64,000 nt of DNA, taken from assembly GCA_022478985.1 (NCBI GenBank), contig JAKSZP010008006.1, positions 62,001 to 126,000 on the forward strand, written 5' to 3'. The translations under genes and the position numbers were made by a program. Source of the DNA: Massospora cicadina (Eukaryota > Entomophthoromycota > Entomophthoromycetes > Entomophthorales > Entomophthoraceae). Position 1 is the first letter of the stretch. Each line of letters begins with the position of its first letter. The notes under the pieces were generated by a model that was given only the letters and a program-made list of their open reading frames with translations, did not search any database and was not told where the DNA came from. Positions 1 through 10,936 of this stretch are shown here, piece after piece.

Positions 1-25
1 CAAGCAACATACAAACTGAACAAGT

Positions 26-388
26 TTAAGAAGAGGTACATTGTCCTCCAACAACAGGCCATGACATTGTAAAGTTCAGGGTATGGCTCAACACTGAGGC
101 CATTGCAATGCACACATCAACTTCAGATAAAATCCCTGCCCCAATCAGCATGTGGGCTTCCATCATAAATTTCTCAGCGAATGCAGTGAGGGTCTCATTC
201 CACTGAAACCCAATGGTCAAGAACACAGCTTTCTGCTGTGACATCTTTGCAGTTCCACCAAACAAACGCAGCACTGTCTCATTAACTTCTTGGTATGAAA
301 CGGAACTATCTGAAAGATAGCAAATGACTTGATCAGCACTGCTGACATCCAAGGAGGAGAGCAATGGTTTTTCCCTCCGCTGATCCAA
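26..388 (-). pseudogene. GyA gag core (capsid-like) remnant
   Basis: An open minus-strand frame of 120 codons. It matches the plus-strand gag core of GyE at 14367-14561: both contain the pattern TYQEV/SYQEV, then (T/R)VL(Q/R)LFGGTAK, then FLTIGF and NE(S/T)L(A/T)AF. This block is typical of the helical retrotransposon gag domain, which assembles into particles and packages element RNA. The frame is only part of gag. The N-terminal coding region between 388 and the PBS at 657 is broken, and the nucleocapsid part with its zinc knuckle would lie beyond the left edge. The methionine at 388 is not necessarily a real start. The assignment as gag rests on position behind the PBS and similarity to GyE. 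Confidence 0.65.
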
Positions 389-639
389 AGTCCCTTCAGT
401 TGCAAACTCAAATCATTTCTAGAACCCATGAATATTTCCTTTGCGATCAAATGTCAGCAACTTATCGCTGTAAACCTTCTGAAGCAGCTCATCTTGCCTT
501 TTGAGCACAGTATCTAATGCAAGTCTCAGCTCCTCATATGCAACAGGCCCAGCGTGCTGTACATATTACTTATCAGAGCAACCTATACGTGACATAGCTG
601 GTGACTGAGTTTTCATCATATAGTTATTGGTCAATGGGC

Positions 640-657
640 CCCCTGTAGTGAGCATCA
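640..657 (-). promoter_or_regulatory. GyA primer-binding site
   Basis: On the minus strand this reads TGATGCTCACTACAGGGG, one base different from the TGGTGCTCACTACAGGGG site seen in GyG and similar to the sites in GyB, GyE and GyF. It lies directly inside the LTR end, where reverse transcription is primed by a tRNA 3' end. Confidence 0.75.
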
Positions 658-658
658 C

Positions 659-1135
659 TGTTGAATATTGGTGATTTCATATATATCTGCTGAAGGGTTT
701 TGCACAGTAACAGCCATTGAACAATTGGAACGTACAATATGACAATTGCCAGTTCCTTAGAACACTTATAAACAAATAATTTATAATAAAATGGGAGTAA
801 TTTCCCCCAAAGCACTTTTTTATTTTAATATAATAAATTGGCGAATCTTCCTCTAGTCCACTTCCTTCTTCTTCCTTCTTTCTTTTTCTTCTAAAACCTC
901 TTCTGTCAATTCCCTTGTTTTGTTGATATCCCGCGACCCCAGTAAGTACTGACTCTTTTGCTTAGTTTATTCGTTCTGCTGTATCCTCATTGGTTTTGAC
1001 TTGTTGTTCTTCAATTCTTTATCACCCTGATTCAAGGGATCCAAATTATTTTTTGGTGAATGTTGACATCGCCTTATCACCCTATTTTGAAGGCAATCTG
1101 ATATGACCCATTATGACCCATTATTGCCTCATCCT
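659..1135 (-). repeat. GyA 5' LTR
   Basis: On the plus strand it starts TGTTGAATATTGGTGAT beside the PBS. The first ~70 bases align with the reverse complement of the GyE LTR end (TTGGTGAT, TGCACAG and similar blocks). A pyrimidine-rich tract (CTTCCTTCTTCTTCC-like) occurs at about 860-900. The outer border near 1135 is inferred from where GyB coding begins. Confidence 0.55.
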
Positions 1136-1339
1136 AAAGCGATTAATTTCTTATAGCTCTGAAACATCCTCGGCGGATTCTGTCCATTGGACCTTTGGCG
1201 GAATTCCTCCAATGATTCGCTGGTCATAAGGTGGCTTGTTGTCCAGTCATATAGACATGCGACAACCAGTTCATCCCTAATTTCTTGTGCAGTCTCCCAT
1301 TATCCACCTTATTGTTATGGGAGTGTCAAGCTAGCATCT

Positions 1340-1974
1340 TTCGGATGGCTTCATACTCATCCAACTAAGCGTCAGGGGTCATTAGGAGGTCATGTAGCCT
1401 CTCCACTTCACTATTATTTAAGTGAAGGATGGTCAACCGAGTTAACCCATCAAAATTCATGTAGCTCATCCCAGCTCACTGCTCAAAGGTCATATCATAG
1501 TGCTTGAGCTTAAAAGCCCAGCGTGCCAACTGCCCAGTGGGTTCTTTCATATTTTGTAACCACTTTAAAGAGGCGTGGCCAGTAACCACTTTAAATAAGG
1601 TCCCATATAAGAAAGGGCGGTTATATCTAACAGTGAGCAACATGGCAATGCACACCTTCTCAGTTATGCTATAGTTGCATTCTGCCTTAGAAAGCATCTT
1701 ACAGAATAATGAAACTGGATGATCAACCTCATGCTCTTCCAGTTGAGCCAAGATAGCTCCAACAGCGTAGTCAGAGGCATCATTAAACATAATGAAGGTT
1801 TACTATAGTCAGGTTAGCATAGGATTGGCTGTCGCTGCAACAGCTTTTCAAGCAAATTAAAGGCAGACTTTTGTTCCGCTCCCAATGGAAATGAATTTCT
1901 TTAGCTAAAAGGCGTATGAGGGGCTCACTGAGATGCATTAATTTGGGGATGAATTGATGGTAATATCCCATCAT
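1340..1974 (-). pseudogene. GyB RNase H and RT connection domain remnant
   Basis: The frame 1476-1790 has the classic gypsy RNase H layout: NDASDYAVGAILAQ near its start (the DAS aspartate is catalytic in the family), then HPVSLFCKML, CNYSITEKVCIAML (the conserved ERNYS..E block) and GHASLKWLQ near the end. The segment 1783-1974 supplies the preceding RT connection (MGYYHQFIPK, the YYR.FI motif; LSEPL..LLAK). Downstream to about 1340, after a stop, NFDGLTRL matches the usual N..ADALSR end of the domain. RNase H removes the RNA template strand during element replication. Stops near 1475 and between the two frames make it non-functional. Confidence 0.85.
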
Positions 1975-1999
1975 GCCCTAGAACAACTGAATATCACGG

Positions 2000-2640
2000 A
2001 GAATTTTGGGGAGGCATCTTGGATATCGCTTCAACCTTATCATGGAGAGGTAGGATTCCATCTGGGGAGATGGCGTGGCCCAGGAAAATGAAATTCTTCT
2101 GGTAGAATGACATTTGGAGGCTTCAGCTTAGTGTGAGACTCCGCAAGCGTTGGAAAGCTTCCTTTAAGTGTGAAAGGTGCTCATTGAACCTTTGGGAGAA
2201 AATAGTGTATCATTTGAGATAGACTGTTACGCAACTAAGCTTTAGATCCTGAAAGATGTGGTCTATGGCTCTCTGGATAGTTGTGGGAGCTTTGATCAAC
2301 CCTTGGGGTAGCCAAGAGGGTTGAAATAAGCCCTCACTGCAAATAAGCGTACATTTCTCCTTGTCTTGCGGGGAAAGGTCCATCTGCCAGTATCCGCTAG
2401 CTAAGTCCATGGAAGAAAAGAACTTGGACCCAGAAAGTTAGGCCAGAGTGTCATCAATTCGGGGAATTGGGTAGCTGTCCTTCTTGGTGAGGCTATTCAG
2501 TCTGTGGTAGTCCATAACTAACCGATGCCCACCATTCTTCTTTTTTATGAGCAATAGTGGAGATGAACAAGGGCTTTGAGACGGCAACAGTATCCCCGCA
2601 TCTAGCAAATGTTTAAAATCCATCCTTATCTGGAGCTCCT
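2000..2640 (-). pseudogene. GyB reverse transcriptase remnant
   Basis: Frame 2438-2623 contains LLDAGILLPSQSPCSSPLL and the KKKNGGHRLVMDYHRLN block (fingers, canonical K.DG..R.C.DYR.LN). Frame 2210-2410 continues with MDLASGYWQMDL (canonical DL.SGY.Q) and EGLFQPSWLPQGLIKAP (canonical F..MPFGL.NAP). The catalytic Y-x-D-D is destroyed: the frame reads VYLK then a stop where YLDD is expected. A later fragment near 2130-2020 still shows LGHAISPDGI. Reverse transcriptase would copy genomic RNA into cDNA. This copy cannot work. Confidence 0.88.
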
Positions 2641-3206
2641 CAAATTATGATTTCTGATAAGGCTTGGATTGATTAGTCTTGACATCACCAACATCAATGG
2701 TGTGGCTCCAGTCCTTCATATGCCCATAGTCAGAATAATATTTGGGTAAGATGTCACTAAAAGTCCCAGTAAAGAATGTAGTTTTTTAAGATCAGTAGGA
2801 GTAAGATCATCAGAAATTTTAACATTGGGCAAAGCGCATATCAATTGGTCAGTGGGTAGTCCCATATCTAACATAGACCCAATATAATGGATTGTTGGAT
2901 GTACTCAATGGGAATCAGCGGGCTTTTTCAATACCCTGATGCTTCTTTACAACCATGTCCTTGTTAGTGAGATTCCCAAGCAGAAGATTAATAGGTCGCT
3001 GGCAGGCGTGGTCTAGGATACCTGGCAACACTTGAAGTTCCAAATGGCTTATTTCATCAATACTTGTTAAGTGCAGTAGGCAGTTGAAAGAGATTTGCAT
3101 GGTATCTTTTTATCTATCACATTTTGTTCACCCGCCTTGACTACTACCTCCTCAGATTTATACAATGGAATGCCCTCTGAAGCATCCACGGAGTTAGGCA
3201 GCTTTT

Positions 3207-3660
3207 TTATGTTTCTGCCCGATGTGGTATAAGTAAGAGTGAGGGCGGAGGAAGGGTGCTCAACGACGCAAGTGTGTATTCTTTCTTCTTGATCTCATCT
3301 TTTGTAAATACCAGTGGAACTTCATTGTTTGGCTGGGAGAGAATTTCCTGTTTCATATTAATGTTTCTTTCATACTCAATTATCAATTGAGTTACAATGA
3401 GTAGGTTGTATGCATTATTGTTTAATGCTACAGAGAGGGCAGGCATTAGGAGATTCCCAATCCGCATGGGTAGAGAAGAGTAGACTCCAATAGCTCGCAT
3501 GTTGTTGGACCCAGAAGTTTCTAACTCATGCAAATAGTCCAGGTCAGTGCCAACTTAATTTTATTGATAAGCATTGAAGAGACCAAGTTCATTGGAGCAC
3601 CCATATCTAGGATGGCTAGAATGCGCACCTTATTGATGACAACCTGTATCTTATTATTGT
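3207..3660 (-). pseudogene. GyB aspartic protease region
   Basis: Near 3640-3560 the minus strand reads ILAILDMGAPMNLVS, which fits the retropepsin-like core (A-L-I/L-D-S/T-G-A..N.I.S) with Met in place of Ser/Thr after the catalytic Asp. Further on, in frame 3207-3533, comes NNNAYNLLIV, resembling the flap and hydrophobic end of gypsy proteases (N..YD.ILG). The enzyme would cleave the Gag-Pol polyprotein. Frameshifts separate these blocks. The frame 3616-3849 just upstream is likely the gag-protease linker, and 2915-3100 is an unrecognised linker toward RT. Confidence 0.6.
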
Positions 3661-4199
3661 GCTACCAAAAGTAGGGTGGAGGGTGAGAACCTCCTTCAAA
3701 TAAAGAGTGGAGGCAAGGCGTTTAGTCATCGCAGGGTATTTATCTTTAATAGATTGGAGGGTATGAACCTGCTGATTAGATCGGATCACTGTACCAATAA
3801 GCTGGTCAGCATCACTGGCAGTATTGATCACATCTGAAACTCTCAACACCTGTTAAGATAGGTTTGTCGTGGTATCATGGCTATATCAATTCTATCAGGC
3901 CTTAACCTATCTGGTATTTGCACAACAATTGGGGCTCCCAAGATATAAGAGCCCGCATCTTCACCACCCCCTTCAGACTCGTCATCTGAGGGATTATCAA
4001 TGCGTCTCAACGAGTTGCTAAGAGGGAGCTAAGAAACTGGCTTGTTTTCCTCACAGGGGAGGGCCTTTTGGTGCTCGTCTACCCTTTTGGCTTTTGGAGG
4101 GAGCATTGTAGCTGCACCAACTTTTGGGGCCACTTGAGGAGAAGAATTCTGTTAACGCAAGTTCAGAGGTGAGACCATGGTTGTTATAGAGGACGGATC

Positions 4200-4885
4200 T
4201 TAGTGATGTGAGGGGGGAGCCGCATTGATGGACGTCTTCTGAGAGGGCTCTGGATGGGATGAGAACATAACTGATTTCATAGGGCTGACTTGGGGTGCAG
4301 CTGAAGAGAGAAAGACCGACCTTGTCACCCCTGGTTCAATCTGGCCAACCTTTAATGGAGGAGGGCCGCCTGGTTTGGGACGCCCCACATGAACTGGCTT
4401 TGGAAGGGTAGTCATCACTGGAGGGGTCAGTAGGGTCGGCGTGGACTCCTTCTGCCAGGCTATAGTGGGGGGATCCTCAATGGTTAAGACTTGCAGTTTC
4501 AACCTCACTCCTTGGGAGGTTTCAACTTTATAAAGATTGACAACCTCCAATAAATCCTCCTTTAAATCCCATAAGCTCCTGAAACGCCTTTTGATTGAGA
4601 TAAGATGCCTTGCTATCAAAGAGCGAGAAGTCAACCCACTCAAAGTGGCAGCAATGGCGTCATCAATTGGCAGCATTTTTGCGAGTTCAAGGGCTGAGCT
4701 TCATTGTAGAACCAATTAACAAATGAAACAACTGATTCGCCATCTTTCAAGCTAAAGTGCACAAAGACCTGTTTTCTTCTAATTAAACTCTGTAGGGATC
4801 TAAACTCGTTCAAAAGCATACCTTTAACCTCTGCTAGGTATTTAGGATGTCCATGTATGAAACCATTATCCCTTGGGCCATTCAA
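4200..4885 (-). pseudogene. GyB gag remnant with proline-rich tail
   Basis: Two overlapping minus frames. Frame 4640-4885 (81 codons) has a helical gag-like pattern (FRSLQSLIRRKQVFVHFSL, then VNWFYNEAQPL). Frame 4200-4676 continues with helical sequence and ends in a proline-rich stretch (RPKPGGPPPL and similar). No CCHC zinc knuckle is visible. The identification depends on position between PBS and protease. The GyG gag shows a related F..WFY/FYSQAQPL block, which supports it. Frames are shifted near 4650. Confidence 0.6.
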
Positions 4886-5176
4886 CTTAAACAGGGAAGG
4901 ATATACTTAATTTTGTGATGGTCGTTATACCTTCCATTGCCAAATCATAGATGAAGAGAAACAAAGCATGCTACTCTCACCAGGGTTAAACTTGTCTTAG
5001 AAGGGGGGTTCGGTGATGGCTGGAGTGGATAGATGTTCAAATCTCTCAAGTCAAGTGAGTGCATTTCTAGCTGATGTTCCAATACAGCTATCCTTGGTTC
5101 AAAAGCAGCAAGGAGGCTCTAAGGGTTAATTCCCCAACAGCCTCCATTTTTATCAGAAGTTTGTGTTATAAAGGCT

Positions 5177-5194
5177 CCCCTATAGTGAGCACCA
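5177..5194 (-). promoter_or_regulatory. GyB primer-binding site
   Basis: Minus strand TGGTGCTCACTATAGGGG, one base different from the GyG site. It is located two bases inside the LTR end at 5197, the correct place for tRNA priming. Confidence 0.8.
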
Positions 5195-5196
5195 CT

Positions 5197-5945
5197 TGTT
5201 GGATTTTAGGTTTTAATTATGCTCACTGGTGCATTTTGCACCTAAATTCCAACAATTTTTCCTGCAGGTGAAGTGATATTCTCTACTCACAGAATATTTG
5301 ATTCAGGAGATGTTTTATACCTACTTATTTAAAAAATAATAAAACCCTAAGAATACTAAAACGTTGGATTTTTCTATATTTTATTAGTTATTTTGAGGGG
5401 GTAGAAAGCAAACACTCTTAATAAGTTGATGTTTAGTATTTAAAATATTGAGGCTAAAAGTTCAAATAGCTTAGTAATGTTCAAATTAGGGAATATTGGG
5501 ATTTGACCTATTGGAGCTCTCTAAACTTGCCTTGTTTGGATGAACAACTGATGGAGGGTTGGTAGCAGGTAGGACTAGTCCATTAGGCAATGATTTTATA
5601 TATTTGCCCCAATAAATGGGCTGTAAAATATTTTCACTTGATGGGACCCCCTTCAGGCCTAAAAATGGGGCTGGTTCCCATGTAGGTGGTTTTCTAAAAT
5701 GGTTAATGGGATGAGGAGGAACCTTGGATGGTATCCCCAGATTTCACCACTTGGTCCGTGCAATCTAGCTACCTGAACTCATGCTATTTGGCTGAATATT
5801 ATTAATAAATGTATTGCCCTGATTCAAAGGATTACACCAAGAATTGTCCAGAGACTTTTGGCTGATTTCTTCCTTATATTAACCAAATTACTCTTATTCA
5901 ATATTGGCCTTGTAATTGTCTGACACTTATGAAATAGAATTCCCA
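5197..5945 (-). repeat. GyB 5' LTR
   Basis: Begins TGTTGGATTTTAGG next to the PBS. From about 5205 to 5940 it aligns with 36017-36760: shared blocks include GGGATTTGACCTAT, GTCCATTAGGCAA, AATGGTTAATGGGATG and ATGCTATTTGGCTGAATATT. The right border is estimated from where that similarity ends. Confidence 0.7.
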
Positions 5946-6348
5946 TTGACCTGATTTGATTTTACTTCCTAAAAAATTTCACATTATTGAGATAATCATA
6001 TGAAACTTCAATATATTGAATAGCTCAAGACCCTCCAGTTTTTTTTATTGGAGACTTATCTTTAATTTTCAAAATAGGTTACTTAACTTTAAGTTCCAAA
6101 ATCTTATCCCTACTTCAAAGAACATTTCTGAGTCTCAAAGGTTCTACCATATGGGAACTACAAATTAGAAACCCTCAACAGAGTCCCCCTACCAGTCCAC
6201 CATCAATGGGAACCATCTAATGTTATATCAGTATAGAAATAAATAGGGGGAGTGTTATAGAACTGATAAGATTGTTAACCTATCAGGGATATTTCCTCCC
6301 TGGTTTTACCCTTTTATTCCATTTATTAATTTTTATCCAATTCCTTTT
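5946..6348. other. Unassigned stretch with a candidate PPT/LTR start
   Basis: No coding signal. At 6241-6252 the plus strand has AAATAGGGGGAG directly followed by TGTTATAG at 6253. A purine tract ending in GGGGGAG before TGTTA resembles a polypurine tract and 3' LTR start (Ty1/copia-like), but no partner LTR was found. OO1 interrupts whatever follows at 6349. Confidence 0.25.
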
Positions 6349-6737
6349 TTTAGTACTAGTGGTACCCAACCCAAAAGGGGGAGCCACCATGCATCTTTAT
6401 TTGAAAATGGGATAAACAAAGTGATTATAAATAAAATTCCTAATATGGCACCTCAGCTAACAGTCTAGAAAGCTATAAAAGAAGATGAGGAAGCTTTAGG
6501 GAAACTTTTATCTGGTGCCTGCTTTAGCTGCCAGACTATAGTGGACAGCATCAAGGGTGGGAGTATCAGCAGCATGGGACATAAGGGGGTATAGTTGTGG
6601 GTTTTTCTCATTTATGAGGCCAGCAGTGTCCAAAGCCTCAACGTATTAAGCAAGTTGATACTCAGCAAAAGTGATGAGAGCTGGCACACAAGTGAAAGAC
6701 TTAATGCGCTGCTGGGTTTCGGGATAATTAGGTATTG
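6349..6737 (-). mobile_element. OO1: 5'-truncated ORF1-only non-LTR element
   Basis: Homologous to 21689-22080 and 28690-29021. All three share the 3' end (minus strand ..TTGGGTACCACTAGTACTA followed by A residues), the roughly 100-bp 3' untranslated region with an AATAAA-like motif, and the C-terminal coding end of the OO ORF. The short repeat ATTCCTTTT (6340-6348) versus ATTCCCTTTT (6738-6747) flanks it and is a plausible target-site duplication. Only about 390 bp of the 1.9-kb unit is present, as expected from 5' truncation during target-primed reverse transcription. A-residues (T on plus, 6345-6350) mark the 3' end. Confidence 0.65.
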
Positions 6738-6749
6738 ATTCCCTTTTAA

Positions 6750-7660
6750 TAACCTGAGAACCCTTTTCCCTTTAAATATTTTTTACTATTCAGGTATAAA
6801 AGCCTAACCACAATTCTCATTAACGTATCAAATATCTCCTCTACTTCTATACCCCATTTTTGTTTATTGGGATTTATCCACGTTCGCTTTCTAAGATATT
6901 TCAGGTCAAATGTCTCATTGCAAATTCCTATCAATGACAACCCAAATGCCTAATAATTCTGAAATCTGAGGTGTTGCCCAAACCTCAGGTCGTGATGAAT
7001 CTGGGATTCCAGAGCCTTCACGACAGTGAGCAGCAGAAGGCAGATGGCTGATATATAGATCCAAAGTTTATTCGAATTAATTCCAAATTCGACAGCGTTT
7101 AGCTGAAAGCGATTTGAGAATTCATGTGTAATAGAAAATTCAGTCTGTAACCATAATAATGTTGCATTCAGCTGACAGATGAAATGCATTAATATGCTCT
7201 TAAGCTTTTAACATTTAGTAAACTTTTTGATTTTTTTAGTTTATATCATCGTTAATTAATTTTATGTCATCTACAATATAAAAGTTGAAAATAATTCATT
7301 AGAACCGTATGGTTTTCAACGAGCCCAATGAAACTTGAACACTGAGCCTCATGTCTTAACAGGATAGGCTATGGATTCAATAAATTATGAACCCCTGCAA
7401 CGCTAATTAAATCAGAGTCATTAATTTAAAAAAGGATAGGGTGAGGCGTTCAAGGTATGCGGGGCCAGATGTGTGAGTCTGGATAAATGGTGAGGTAAAC
7501 TAGGGATGGGGTATATGCCTGATCATTTGTAATGACTTGGTAAAATCAAGTTGAGTTGGTTTGCTTGAGGTATTAAGTTTTTCGCAAATATTTAACAGAA
7601 AGCAGATTAAAATTAATTTACGTTGACGACATAAGTTTATTGTTATAATTTAAAAATTCA
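6750..7660. other. AT-rich unassigned stretch
   Basis: Minus-strand frames at 6746-6940 and 6950-7189 (64 and 79 codons) have no motif I recognise and are probably chance frames in AT-rich DNA. I see no LTR partner, promoter or RNA gene here. Confidence 0.3.
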
Positions 7661-7669
7661 ACATTCAAG

Positions 7670-7815
7670 GAAGGCGGCGCTCGACGCGCTCAGGACGACT
7701 AGGTCTCGCGAGAGGAGCGCGAGGACCGGCAGAGATGGCGGCGGAGAACAAAGCAATTGCCAAGATAACGACGGATTTGTATGAAGCAATAGACATTGTG
7801 ATTATGTTGTTGTAA
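7670..7815 (+). other. Isolated CpG-rich patch with a 26-codon ORF
   Basis: Bases 7670-7748 contain about a dozen CpG dinucleotides in 80 bp (GGCGGCGCTCGACGCGCTC and following), in sharp contrast to the AT-rich surroundings. An ATG at 7735 in a purine-preceded, G-followed context opens a 26-codon frame (MAAENKAIAKITTDLYEAID...) ending at TAA 7813-7815. This could be the 5' end of a host gene, a promoter/5'UTR of a younger element, or a chance island. The protein is not recognised and no downstream exon is evident, although the frame 7955-8251 on the same strand is open for 98 codons. Confidence 0.3.
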
Positions 7816-9419
7816 TAAGCGTCTGTTGAGAGTTAGACTTGCGACTGCATTTTATACTCTTTCGATTACCTTTTGCCATATGGGGTATTACTTAGTTGAC
7901 CTTTTGATTAGATAAATATTGCTCCAAGGATCAAAAATTAGCCAATAAGATTAATTGAAATCTGAGGTTGCCACTACGCGTTATAGTTTGATAATGTGTC
8001 CAAATACATGGTATAAACTAGTACCTCTTATCCATGTGGAGTTAGGTGGCATGATCAAATATAATGCAACTTCCTATTCCAATTATCACTTTCTAAAATC
8101 CATTCATGAAACTAGATTTAAGCGAGATGTTCCATTTCTCAGCCAAAATGAGTATGGCCATCCAACTTCTCGCGTGCTCAACATTTCCAATTCATCCCAA
8201 ACGCATCAAATCTATATCTATTGGTCAGGTTCACGATATCATTCCACTTAAATCTATGGAATGGAAAGTTCTCTTATATTAACATATGCTAATAACTTCT
8301 GAGTTATGAATTTATGTATAATTCAACTACTTAGCGACTGTAATGACCTGAACATCTTCGAATTTAGGTCTAAATCTTCACAAGCCCGATTTGCTTCCAT
8401 CGCCCAGTAGTTAAACCTAATGCATCTTTTACAGAGACTGCGGTGAGTATTGTTCTGCTGATTACCTTGATTAGAAGCCATGTATATTCTAATCAACTTA
8501 TATCATCCAAAACAGATTCAAAATATTCTCCTCTAAGTATTTTTAAGTTTCAGGTTTGTTAAATTAAAATGAGTTAGTATAGATATAAATCCCAATTTTT
8601 CCATATCACCTGCTTAAGACATATGTCAGAATTTTATGTAGGTGAAGCGTTTTTTGTTTAAATCACAAGTCTTAACCAGTAGATTAATTTAAGAATTTAT
8701 AAGCTAAGTTCTAGAAATTAAAAATAGTCAAAAAATTTGTTTGATCATAAGTAGGATGTGGTTAAGCAGCAGATTTGAGTATGAACATAAGATAGTTCTC
8801 CAACAAAAGATTTTATGCCATGATTTAATTTGAGACGCCAAACAAGGAAAATTTTCACTGAAAGGGCAAAAACTAAAAAAATAAACCATAAACCCTAAAA
8901 CATGTTAATAAAGCATGGGAGCAACTAAATAAATAGATATGTGGAAGTCAACCAGTGTTATCCTTTTGTGTAGTGTCAAGAGAGTGTATATAAATCTTCA
9001 ACTCCCATCGAGGTGGTCTGCAGTGCACAGCCAAAAAGCCAGAAAACTCATCGTCATGGTTATAGTAAAAAGGGCACTGTGAAGGGTTCCAGAGACAAAG
9101 TAAGCCTTTGTAAGGGAGTATAGTGTGGTGTAGAGTAGTTGGAAGCTGATAAACTGGAATACTAGGGTGAGCCCCACAGGTAAACCCATATCCAAGATGA
9201 GATCAGTGCTGAAGGGTTTTTGTGCCTCAGTTTGGAGGGAATTAAGGGGGCCTAATGGTGCCCTTGAACTTGGATATATTGTTAATGAAGATAGGACGGC
9301 CTATGTTGTTATAGGCCTCCTTGAGGAAGCCTGCACACAGCTTCACAATAGTAACCATGAATTAAAAAGCTGTAAATGAACGTGGGATTTATTAAAGGGA
9401 AGATGACAAATGAGAAAGG
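7816..9419. other. Unassigned stretch
   Basis: Contains an unrecognised plus-strand frame of 98 codons (7955-8251), a hydrophobic minus-strand frame of 65 codons (8998-9195) with one possible membrane-spanning stretch, and a plus frame of 70 codons (9167-9379). None has a motif or a repeat partner inside the window. The region is not similar to any of the elements described here as far as I can see, so it is the best candidate for non-TE sequence. Confidence 0.3.
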
Positions 9420-9429
9420 TTGGTCTCAA

Positions 9430-9830
9430 ACAAACATATTTAAGCTAACTCATGGAATCATCAATTAATGGAAGCGGAGCTAATCCCAGGTGCACCAATA
9501 AGTGCATGCTTCCATCAGGCAGGGTACTGTAACTAGTAATTGACCAAACTTGGGTTATTGATTGAAGACAGGGCTGACCCAAGCTGGTAATTTTGAGTTT
9601 TGAACGGGTTTCAAAACCCTGTTCACCAATCAAATGAACTGAACCATCATGATTAAGAAGGTAAGATGTCCTTTTTAACGCCACTGCTGTAACCCAGGTC
9701 AGAGCCTTTTGCACTTCACCTGGACCAACCAGGGCATATCTGACCTGCACCCAGAGTTGGTCCATGGTGTGCTTGAGGTCGGGAAGATCCTAAATTTTAA
9801 CATTTTTGGACTCCTGAAGTCCAACCTTGT
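9430..9830 (-). repeat. Unknown repeat unit, copy 1 (inverted)
   Basis: The minus strand from about 9830 matches the plus strand of 10970-11330. Conserved translated blocks are LDQLWV/LDQRWV, KYAQVG or RYALVG, then DGS(V/I).(L/F)(I/V)GEQGFET or EEWGFET. The frame 9445-9765 is open for 106 codons. A second shorter echo of the N-DGS pattern follows in both copies (LPDGSMHLLV and NSDGSIVLLV). I do not recognise the domain. Confidence 0.55.
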
Positions 9831-10574
9831 CTAGGCAGTTAGTTACCTTAATAAAGTCATGTGAACATGACATGTAGCCTTATATCTTATTCTAACAAGG
9901 TCAGCGAATATGAGGGGAAAAATTAGCAATGTGATAACAAATATGCACAAAGTATAGGTTAAATAATATTATAGCTAAATAAAACCTATAAACAAAATTA
10001 AATAGTGTTCTTAAATGAGAATGGTATCTGAAAAATAGCAAAAGAGAACAGTTTGTAAAAAATGATTCTGGTCTTTGTGGTGAACAGGACATTTATAAAA
10101 ATTTATTAAAAGGGTAATTCTTGTAACCTTGTTGTCATGCCAAAAGCTATTAAGACTAGGACTTGCCTGCCAGTCTGGATTAGACACCCATAAAAAAAAG
10201 CCAGAATAGTAATGGTATAGCCACCCACAGAACTTTTTGTTTATTGAAAAAGAGAATAACTGATGTTTGGTGATTAACAACAAAGGTAATCAGCACACCC
10301 ACATGCAACCAAAGGTAGTAATGGTAGCTGCAGCAGATTTCAGGTGGCAGTTTTCCCAGGCACAGAATGTGGTGGAAGATACTTTGGTAACTGAGAGGCA
10401 GTACTTATGGAGTTACCATGGAATTTGGCAGACTGATATTGGAGAACCTTAAAAAGCAGAGCAAGGTTGTGATGCTACATGGCATTCAAAATAGGATACA
10501 ATATCATGGTTAATGACATAATTGTGAGGATGGATTGTAGCAATATGGCTGAGTAGAGTAAGGACTAGGTTACC

Positions 10575-10870
10575 AGGTTAGTTGCCTGCCTGACTTAAAG
10601 CACACAATAGACCAACTGTGGGTAAGAATGAAATATGCTCAGGTTGGTTCTAGATAGCACGTGATTGGAGGATGAAAGCTACATTCATGGTGTTGATATA
10701 ACCCAGATATTTGTTAATTATGCGGGTCAATTTATTTGGTTGGTGAATGGGGCTTTGAGTCCCATTCAATTTGCAACTTTTTAAATATGGCACAATTTAG
10801 ATTCAGTGAATCACTTGAGTGCAAGCTTACTTGAGATATATTATAATGAGTGACACTAAGTTAAAATTAT
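10575..10870 (+). repeat. Unknown repeat unit, copy 2
   Basis: A more decayed plus-strand copy of the same unit: GACCAACTGTGGGTAAG, ATATGCTCAGGTTGGT and GAATGGGGCTTTGAGTC correspond to the conserved DQLWV, YAQVG and EWGFE coding blocks of copy 3. Stops break the frame. Confidence 0.5.
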
Positions 10871-10936
10871 TGGTTAGATTGAGCACACCGCCTCACCAGA
10901 TTGAAAGTGATCCCCCTATCCAATCCCATTATATAG

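Larger units (their letters stand above)
1..1135 (-). mobile_element. GyA: 5' part of a Ty3/gypsy element, running off the left edge
   Basis: Read on the minus strand, the order is LTR (659 to about 1135), primer-binding site (640-657), then gag (26-388), so the element leaves the window at base 1. The LTR end next to the PBS is similar to the end of the GyE LTR and the gag core is similar to GyE gag, so GyA belongs to the GyE family. The neighbouring GyB pol reading stops abruptly near 1140, before the integrase. The simplest explanation is that GyA inserted into GyB pol and that the rest of GyB lies left of the window. The outer LTR border is only approximate because I could not find a target-site duplication. 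Confidence 0.7.
1136..5945 (-). mobile_element. GyB: degenerate Ty3/gypsy element (5' LTR, gag, pol to RNase H)
   Basis: Minus-strand order from the right: LTR (5197 to about 5945), PBS (5177-5194), gag (4885-4200), protease (about 3660-3350), RT (2640-2000), RNase H (1974-1340). Protease, RT and RNase H in this order define Ty3/gypsy pol. Integrase and the 3' LTR are not in the window because GyA interrupts the element near 1136. All genes carry stops and frameshifts. The 5' LTR is related to the segment 36009-36765 beside GyF. Confidence 0.8.

Noticed and set aside
7318..7400. Possible tRNA B-box-like sequence on the minus strand (GTTCAAGTTTC then TGGGCTC)
   Set aside because: No matching 5' acceptor strand, A box or anticodon arm at the right spacing could be found.
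8998..9195. Hydrophobic minus-strand frame that could be a small membrane protein
   Set aside because: Short, no conservation visible, no recognisable start context. Listed only as part of an unassigned stretch.
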